A DNA stretch of 64,000 nt from Bugula neritina (taxonomy: Eukaryota; Bryozoa; Gymnolaemata; Cheilostomatida; Bugulidae). Both the position numbers and the translations under genes were made by a program. Where the stretch lies: contig OZ037767.1 of assembly GCA_964035545.1 (NCBI GenBank), forward strand, positions 16,239,498 through 16,303,497. Direction: 5' to 3'. Under the pieces are notes generated by a model. It worked only from the letters and a program-made list of their open reading frames with translations. It made no database searches and was not told the origin of the DNA. Shown in pieces: positions 55,901 to 64,000 of the stretch. How positions within the stretch are numbered: the first letter of the stretch is position 1; every line of letters starts with the position of its first letter.

Positions 55901-58900
55901 ATATATCCTTAATACTATGATACTATATATTCTAATACTATGATACTATATATTCTAATACTATGATACTATATATTCTAATACTATGATACTATATACT
56001 CTAATACTATGATACTATATATTCTAATAGTATGATACTATATATTCTAATACTATGATACTATATACTCTAATACTATGATACTATATATTCTAATACT
56101 ATGATACTATATATTCTAATACTATGATACTATATATTCTAATACTATGATACTATATACTCTAATACTATGATACTATATATTCTAATAGTATGATACT
56201 ATATATTCTAATACTATGATACTATATATTCTAATACTATGATACTATATATTCTAATACTATGATACTATATATTCTAATACTATGATACTATATACTC
56301 TAATACTATGATACTATATATTCTAATACTATGATACTATATATTCTAATACTATGATACTCTATATTCTAATACTATGATACTCTATATTCTAATACTA
56401 TGATACTATATATTCTAATACTATGATACTATATACTCTAATACTATGATACTATATACTCTAATACTATGATACTATATATTCTAATACTATGATACTA
56501 TATACTCTAATACTATGATACTATATACTCTAATACTATGATACTATATATTCTAATACTATGATACTCTATACTCTAATACTATGATACTCTATACTCT
56601 AATACTATGATACTATATATTCTAATACTATGATACTATATATTCTAATACTATGATACTATATATTCTAATACTATGATACTATATACTCTAATACTAT
56701 GATACTATATATTCTAATACTATGATACTATATACTCTAATACTATGATACTATATATTCTAATAGTATGATACTATATATTCTAATACTATGATACTAT
56801 ATATTCTAATACTATGATACTATATATTCTAATACTATGATACTATATATTCTAATACTATGATACTATATACTCTAATACTATGATACTATATATTCTA
56901 ATAGCTATGATACTATATATTCTAATACTATGATACTATATATTCTAATACTATGATACTATATATTCTAATACTATGATACTATATATTCTAATACTAT
57001 GATACTATATACTCTAATACTATGATACTATATATTCTAATACTATGATACTATATATTCTAATACTATGATACTATATATTCTAATACTATGATACTAT
57101 ATACTCTAATACTATGATACTATATACCCTAATACTATGATACTCTATATTCTAATACTATGATACTATATATTCTAATACTATGATACTATATATTCTA
57201 ATACTATGATACTATATACTCTAATACTATGATACTATATATTCTAATACTATGATACTATATATTCTAATACTATGATACTCTATATTCTAATACTATG
57301 ATACTATATATTCTAATACTATGGTACTATATATTCTAATACTATGATACTATATACTCTAATACTATGATACTATATATTCTAATACTATGATACTATA
57401 TACTCTAATACTATGATACTATATATTCTAATACTATGATACTATATATTCTAATACTATGATACTATATATTCTAATACTATGATACTATATATACTAA
57501 TACTATGGTACTATATATTCTAATACTATGATACTATATACTCTAATACTATGATACTATATATTCTAATACTATGATACTATATACTCTAATACTATGA
57601 TACTATATACTCTAATACTATGATACTATATACTCTAATACTATGATACTATATATTCTAATACTATGATACTATATACTCTAATACTATGATACTATAT
57701 TTTATAATAGTATGATACTATATATTCTAATACTATGATACTATATATTCTAATACTATGATACTATATATTCTAATACTATGATACTATATATTCTAAT
57801 ACTATGATACTATATATTCTAATACTATGATACTATATATTCTAATACTATGATACCTATATATTCTAATACTATGATACTATATATTCTAATACTATGA
57901 TACTATATACTCTAATACTATGATACTATATACTCTAATACTATGATACTATATACTCTAATACTATGATACTATATATTCTAATACTATGATACTATAT
58001 ACTCTAATACTATGATACTATATATTCTAATAGTATGATACTATATATTCTAATACTATGATACTATATATTCTAATACTATGATACTATATATTCTAAT
58101 ACTATGATACTATATATTCTAATACTATGATACTATATACTCTAATACTATGATACTATATATTCTAATACTATGATACTATATATTCTAATACTCTGAT
58201 ACTATATATTCTAATACTATGATACTATATACTCTAATACTATGATACTATATATTCTAATACTATGATACTATATATTCTAATACTATGATACTATATA
58301 CTCTAATACTATGATACTATATATTCTAATAGTATGATACTATATATTCTAATACTATGATACTATATATTCTAATACTATGATACTATATATTCTAATA
58401 CTATGATACTATATATACTAATACTATGATACTATATATTCTAATACTATGATACTATATACTCTAATACTATGATACTATATATTCTAATACTATGATA
58501 CTATATACTCTAATACTATGATACTATATACTCTAATACTATGATACTATATACTCTAATACTAGACTATATATTCTAATACTATGATACTATATACTCT
58601 AATACTATGATACTATATATTCTAATACTATGATACTATATATTCTAATACTATGATACTATATATTCTAATACTATGATACTATATATTCTAATACTAT
58701 GATACTATATATTCTAATACTATGATACTATATACTCTAATACTATGATACTATATATTCTAATACTATGATACTATATATTCTAATACTATGATACTAT
58801 ATACTCTAATACTATGATACTATATATTCTAATACTATGATACTATATACTCTAATACTATGATACTATATATTCTAATACTATGATACTATATATCCTA

Positions 58901-60883
58901 ATACTATGATACTATATATTCTAATACTATGATACTATATATTCTAATACTATGATACTATATATTCTAATACTATGATACTATATACTCTAATACTATG
59001 ATACTATATATTCTAATACTATGATACTATATACTCTAATACTATGATACTATATACTCTAATACTATGATACTATATATTCTAATACTATGATACTATA
59101 TATTCTAATACTATGATACTATATATTCTAATACTATGATACTATATACTCTAATACTATGATACTATATATTCTAATACTATGATACTATATATTCTAA
59201 TACTATGATACTATATATTCTAATACTATGATACTATATATTCTAATACTATGATACTATATATTCTAATACTATGATACTATATACTCTAATACTATGA
59301 TACTATATATTCTAATACTATGATACTATATATTCTAATACTATGATACTCTATATTCTAATACTATGATACTATATATTCTAATACTATGATACTATAT
59401 ATTCTAATACTATGATACTATATACTTCTAATACTATGATACTATATACTCTAATACTATGATACTATATATTCTAATACTATGATACTATATACTCTAA
59501 TACTATGATACTATATACTTCTAATACTATGATACTATATAATCTAATACTATGATACTCTATACTCTAATACTATGATACTCTATACTCTAATACTATG
59601 ATACTATATACTCTAATACTATGATACTATATATTCTAATACCTATGATACTATATACTCTAATACTATGATACTATATACTCTAATACTATGATACTAT
59701 ATACTCTAATACTATGATACTATATATTCTAATACTATGATACTATATATTCTAATACTATGATACTCTATATTCTAATACTATGATACTCTATATATTC
59801 TAATACTATGATACTATATATTCTAATACTATGATACTCTATATTCTAATACTATGATACTATATACTCTAATACTATGATACTCTATATTCTAATACTA
59901 TGATACTATATACTCTAATACTTTATGATACTATATATTCTAATACTATGATACTATATATTCTAATACTATGATACTCTATATTCTAATACTATGATAC
60001 TCTATACTCTAATACTATGATACTATATATTCTAATACTATGATACTATATATTCTAATACTATGATACTATATATTCTAATACTATGATACTATATATT
60101 CTAATACTATGATACTATATATTCTAATACTATGATACTATATACTCTAATACTTTTGATACTATATATTCTAATACTATGATACTATATACTCTAATAC
60201 TATGATACTATATATTCTAATACTATGATACTATATATTCTAATACTATGATACTATATATTCTAATACTATGATACTATATATTCTAATACTATGATAC
60301 TCTATATTCTAATACTATGATACTATATATTCTAATACTATGATACTATATATTCTAATACTATGATACTATATACTCTAATACTATGATACTATATACT
60401 CTAATACTATGATACTATATACTCTAATACTATGATACTATATATTCTAATACTATGATACTCTATATTCTTAATACTATGATACTATATATTCTAATAC
60501 TATGATACTATATATTCTAATACTATGATACTATATACTCTAATACTATGATACTATATACTCTAATACTATGATACTCTATATTCTAATACTATGGTAC
60601 TATATATTCTACTACTATGATACTATATACTCTAATACTATGATACTATATACCTAATACTATGGAACTCTATATTCTAATATTATGATACTATATACTC
60701 TATTACTATGATACTATAATATTCTAATACTATGATACTATATATTCGTAATGACTATGATACTATATATTCTAATACTATGATACTATATAATCTAATA
60801 CTATGATACTCTATATTCTAATACTTATGATACTCTATTATTCTAATACTATGATACTATATACTCTAATACTATGATACTAT
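33102..60883. repeat. Near-symmetric palindrome, arms ~13.9 kb, axis near 47,003
   Basis: The orientation flips inside GAATATATATTC (46,998-47,009). Left and right landmarks pair so that their coordinates add to about 93,985: TAGAATACAT 46,491 with 47,494; the GAGTAGG insertion 43,771 with about 50,214; AGTAGTAGAA 39,706 with 54,279 and 33,371 with 60,616. The sum shifts by one monomer beside the axis, where the left side has one more unit. The mirror image stops at the N gap, so the left part 30,889-33,101 has no partner. Confidence 0.9.
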
Positions 60884-61083
60884 NNNNNNNNNNNNNNNNN
60901 NNNNNNNNNNNNNNNNNNNNNNNNNNNNNNNNNNNNNNNNNNNNNNNNNNNNNNNNNNNNNNNNNNNNNNNNNNNNNNNNNNNNNNNNNNNNNNNNNNNN
61001 NNNNNNNNNNNNNNNNNNNNNNNNNNNNNNNNNNNNNNNNNNNNNNNNNNNNNNNNNNNNNNNNNNNNNNNNNNNNNNNNNNN
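60884..61083. other. Assembly gap, 200 N
   Basis: Exactly 200 N, the type of fixed-size spacer inserted when contigs are joined. The left contig ends inside the satellite and the right one begins inside a BUB1 exon, so the true distance is unknown. Confidence 0.97.
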
Positions 61084-63893
61084 TCACTGCACGTCCTCGT
61101 TCTCGTGAGATCAGAGAAAACTCGAGTATTCGCGGAGCTTGTGGCACTTTTACTGCTTCCTGTTGTGTTACGACTACTTCCTGTGAGACTTCGAGTGCTG
61201 CCGGTGCCGTACGTCTCGTGACTATGTTCAGAGATGGCGCTGAGTAACAAAACAAGTATAGTAATAAGAATAGCACACAGTAGACTAATAATAGCACACA
61301 GTAGACTAAGAATAGCACATAGTAGACTAAGAATAGCACACAGTAGACTAAGAATAGCACACAGTAGACTAAGAATAGCACACAGTAGACTAAGAATAGC
61401 ACATAGTAGACTAAGAATAGCACACAGTAGACTAAGAATAGCACATAGTAGACTAAGAATAGCACACAGTAGACTAAGAATAGCACACAGTAGACTAAGA
61501 ATAGCACACAGTAGACTAAGAATAGCACACAGTAGACTAAGAATAGCACACAGTAGACTAAGAATAGCACACAGTAGACTAAGAATAGCACACAGTAGAC
61601 TAAGAATAGCACACAGTATACTAAGAATAGCACATAGTAGACTAAGAATAGCACACAGTAGACTAAGAATAGCACACAGTAGACTAAGAATAGCACATAG
61701 TAGACTAAGAATAGCACACAGTAGACTAAGAATAGCACATAGTAGACTAAGAATAGCACACAGTAGACTATGAATAGCACACAGTAGACGAATAATAGCA
61801 CACAGTAGACGCTGACCTGAGATGCTGAGTCATGGCAAAGTCTACGGATGGTCTGGCTGCCGAAATGAACTTGGGAGCAGCTGCCGTGTTCTTTATTGAG
61901 CTGACTTCAAATTCCGACAGCGGTGCGGCATCAGAGTTAAACGGAGTGGAGGCCAGCCGGGCTTGCTGGGAGAAGTTGAACTCTGTGTGACACTCGGTCA
62001 CCTCCCTGCAAGGAATGGCAGATGTGAGGAAAACAGCACGCTGTCGACAGCACACACACAGCAGCCTCCAGAAATCTGCTGCTTTGTGTTTTTTAATATC
62101 CAATACTGGGTGGCTTGAAGGAAAATATCATTGTCATATACACTGGCTGAATGCCGGAAAAGGAGAACATTTAGAGAGAAAAAGAACATGGTTTATTTGG
62201 TGCTCAAAGCTACTAGCTTACTGCAACACTTCTCAGTAACCTCAATTAGTATATAACAAGCCAACTCACAAAAATTGACTTTAAAAAAAATTTTTTTAGC
62301 TCATGCTTTTACAAAATAACTTGAATGTTCTAATTTAAGTGAAAAGCAGAAACAGCTGGATGATTTCCATCTCTAGGTAATGCTGTGCTAGTCAATGCAA
62401 GAGAGAACATGTAGAGATAACATACTGTTGCAAAGTATCCGTGCTTTGTGGTGGAATTCTTGCAGGCAGATTCTCCTAAAACAGAAGGGAAATGAAGCTT
62501 TGGTTCTGTGGACTTATCTGTTGAGATGAATCATGACGAAACTCAATCCAAACCTTGACTTACAATATAAACTGCATCAGCCTAACAAGCACATGCTTAT
62601 ATTATACTTTTACAGACTAACATTAATCCTATATGAAAGAGTGTCTCAGGATAGCTGACAGTGTCAAGTGTGACAGGTGTGTCAAGTGTGACAGGTGTGT
62701 CAAGTGTGGCAGGTGTGTCAAGTGTAACAGGTGTCCAAAGTGTGACAGGTGTCCAAAGTGTGACAAGGGTGGCAGGTGTGTCAAGTGTGTCAATTAATAC
62801 AAGTGTGTCAAGTGTGTTAAATGTGACAGGTGTCTACAGTATGGCAAGTGTGTCAAGTGTGGCAGGTGTGGGGCAAGGGTGATAAGTGTGTAAACCGTGA
62901 CATGTGTGCCACGTGTGGCAGGTGTGTCAGGGGTGGCAAGGGTGTCAAGCACAGCATGTGACATGTGAGTAAACTGTGTCAAATGCATCAGGTGTGGCAA
63001 GTGTTTCAAGTGTGGCAGGGGGTGGCAGATGCGGCGGTGACACAACAGCCTGTACCTTATCAGAGTAGACTGAGAACGCTGAATGTCGCCCAATGCTGAC
63101 TTTTGGTGAATGCTGCTCGGCATTAAGTGACGTCTGCTGCCCGGAGACTGCTTCTACCTGTTGACATCCATGTGAGGGAGAAACAAATCTCTCGAGAGGC
63201 GCAATACCCGTATTCGGCTCATCAGTATACATTTTAAAGTTGGAAGGTTTGAGGCTTGCGCTAACAGGTTCTTGATTATCAACATAAACCTGGAAGCTTG
63301 ATGGCTTTTGAAAGGCATCTGCAGGTTCTTGGAGTCCTTGGTCATCAACATAAACCTGGAAGTTTGATGGCTTTTGAATGGCAGCTGCAGGTTCTTGGAG
63401 TCCTTGGTCATCAACATAAACCTGGAAGTTTGATGACTTTGGAACGGCAGCAGCAGTTTGCTGCTCAACATCAGCCCTTGCCAAAGCAGATAACCTACAG
63501 AGAGTATAAAACAGCTGAGAGAAGGAGACGCAAAGCCTTCCGAGTTTACACACAAAGTTCAGTCAATCAACTCCAGTATTTGAGGAGTAAGACGATAACA
63601 CAGCCAGGGTGTCACACATTACTAGAATGTCAGACATTGCTAAGATGTCACAAATTGCTAATGTGTCACACATTGCTAGGGGGTCACACGTTGCTAGGGT
63701 GTCACACATTGCTAGGGTGTCATACATTGCTAGGGTGTTACATCCCGTTAGCCTGTGTCTAGTTCTCGGGAAGGACTCACCTAGTTGATGGTATTCTATC
63801 TATTTGAGAGTTCTGATTGGATGCACTGAATGTTTGGTTATACAAGTCGTTCATCAGCCTGTCACAGTCTTGAGTCATTCCAAAAGGTGACAT
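61084..63893 (-). CDS. BUB1: BUB1 middle part: ABBA-motif array and Ser/Thr-rich region (five exons, partial)
   Basis: Exons in gene order, joining in phase: 63893-63781, 63494-63056, 62475-62426, 62005-61817 and 61239 to the gap at 61084. The first encodes MSPFGMTQDCDRLMNDLYNQ, resembling the MTQ-containing linker of BUB1/BUBR1 proteins. The large second exon encodes five ABBA-type motifs (F-x-[ILV]-[FY]-x-[DE]): FQVYVD three times, a near match FKMYTD, and FSVYSD. ABBA motifs bind CDC20 to restrain the APC/C. The last exon is Ser/Thr-rich (STRSLTGSSRN) and runs into the gap. The N-terminal TPR domain and any KEN box lie beyond the right window edge. The link to the kinase exons at 28-31 kb rests on strand, order and family, not on an unbroken sequence. 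An undivided MadBub protein is equally possible. Confidence 0.8.
61255..61812. repeat. 21-bp minisatellite in a BUB1 intron
   Basis: About 26 units of AGTAGACTAAGAATAGCAC plus two bases (AC or AT). It fills the intron almost from splice site to splice site. The long frames on both strands (IAHSRLR repeats; VYCVLFL repeats) are simply the translated array. Confidence 0.95.
62006..62425 (-). other. BUB1 intron without tandem repeat
   Basis: Ordinary AT-rich intron between the exons 62,426-62,475 and 61,817-62,005. No array, RNA gene or mobile element is seen. Confidence 0.6.
62655..63050. repeat. Degenerate ~8-16-bp G/T-rich tandem repeat in a BUB1 intron
   Basis: Irregular units of GTGTCAAGTGTGACAG and GTGTGGCAG. 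The array runs up to the donor at 63,055. Confidence 0.85.
63299..63440 (-). repeat. In-frame 66-bp coding repeat (ABBA-motif unit)
   Basis: Two almost identical 66-nt units (22 codons each), with a third diverged unit before them and a fourth after, in coding order. Each unit carries one FQVYVD motif followed by DQGLQEPA and QKPS. The unit length is a multiple of three, so copy changes keep the frame. Confidence 0.85.
63600..63750. repeat. ~18-bp minisatellite in a BUB1 intron
   Basis: Eight to nine units of GCTAGGGTGTCACACATT with variants, ending 30 bp before the donor at 63,780. Confidence 0.85.
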
Positions 63894-64000
63894 CTACAGC
63901 ACACAAAACACAAAAGTAAAATCTGCAGCAAACAAGGTGTCAGCATTGTCTCAGCTTTTTAGCAGCATCAACTAACTACAAGGTTTGTCTAACTTGAACA
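63894..64000 (-). other. BUB1 intron running off the window
   Basis: Sequence upstream (in gene sense) of the exon at 63,781-63,893. The acceptor is TGCTGTAG|ATG. The next exon lies outside. Confidence 0.6.

Larger units (their letters stand above)
30889..60883. repeat. Giant 23-bp satellite array (~30 kb) inside one BUB1 intron
   Basis: The array starts two bases upstream (in gene sense) of the acceptor of the exon at 30,773-30,887 and runs without a break to the N gap, about 1,300 units. The unit is TATCATAGTATTAGA plus eight bases that occur in three main forms: ATATATAG, GTATATAG and ATATAGAG. Rare units (18 bp, 25-27 bp, TAGTACCATAG, TAGTAGTAG, ATAATTATATAG) act as landmarks. Units read forwards to about 47,003 and in reverse complement from there on. 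There is no coding potential. Confidence 0.97.

Noticed and set aside
30889-60883. Regular repeat array considered as CRISPR
   Set aside because: Units are contiguous with no spacers, and the host is a eukaryote. It is a satellite.
30889-60883. Idea that the satellite is the chromosome's centromere because the host gene is BUB1
   Set aside because: There is nothing in the sequence to support kinetochore function. The gene's role and the satellite's position are probably a coincidence.
61234-61801. Long open frames on both strands (179 aa plus; 309 aa minus) with perfect repeats
   Set aside because: They are translations of the 21-bp intron minisatellite, whose unit length is a multiple of three. 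They have no start context or domain.

Overview
This is an AT-rich window from a eukaryotic, almost certainly metazoan, nuclear genome. Protein-coding genes are split by spliceosomal introns with GT..AG borders. There are AATAAA polyadenylation signals, a TATA promoter, animal-type gene families (TRIM-like RING/B-box protein, an INSM-like zinc-finger protein, the mitotic checkpoint kinase BUB1), DNA transposons and very large tandem repeats. I cannot name the species. The mix fits an invertebrate such as a sponge, but that is a guess. A 200-base N gap (60,884-61,083) shows that this is a scaffold joined from contigs.

Layout. 1-5.3 kb: the 3' end of a TRIM-like gene plus downstream sequence. 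The same block occurs again, with high similarity, at about 22.55-27.24 kb, where it forms the 3' half of a complete seven-exon TRIM-like gene (18,421-24,364; RING, two B-boxes, coiled coil, beta-propeller-like C-terminus, 620 aa predicted by splicing the exons by eye). 5.9-8.2 kb: exons of a short INSM-like zinc-finger gene that has only the first two fingers of the family. 11.8-12.4 kb: a small two-exon candidate gene behind a clear TATA box. 8.5-18 kb is otherwise gene-poor. It holds copies of a dispersed repeat and a 1.94-kb hAT-like foldback element with an AT-rich core and a perfect 8-bp target duplication. Two more DNA-transposon insertions sit in introns of the TRIM-like gene.

28.2-63.9 kb is one gene on the minus strand, BUB1 (or the undivided MadBub ancestor type). 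The kinase domain lies in seven exons at 28.2-30.9 kb. A block of serine/threonine-rich sequence and ABBA motifs lies in five exons at 61.1-63.9 kb. The two halves are separated by a roughly 30-kb intron made almost wholly of a 23-bp satellite. The first exons lie beyond the right edge and some middle exons may lie in the gap. Most of the other introns of this gene also carry tandem repeats, each of a different sequence.

The most striking structure is inside the giant satellite. Rare variant monomers serve as landmarks. They show (i) tandem macro-repeats with offsets of 6,335 and 7,654 bp and (ii) a switch of strand at about 47,003, after which the array runs back in mirror order as far as the N gap. 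This gives a near-symmetric palindrome with arms of about 13.9 kb. Small indels become frequent towards the gap in the right arm only, so a fold-back assembly artefact must be weighed against a real palindrome. The other main result is the comparison of the two TRIM-like C-terminal exons: differences are mostly amino-acid changing and patchy, while the sequence between the patches is almost unchanged. This suggests diversification of exposed loops.
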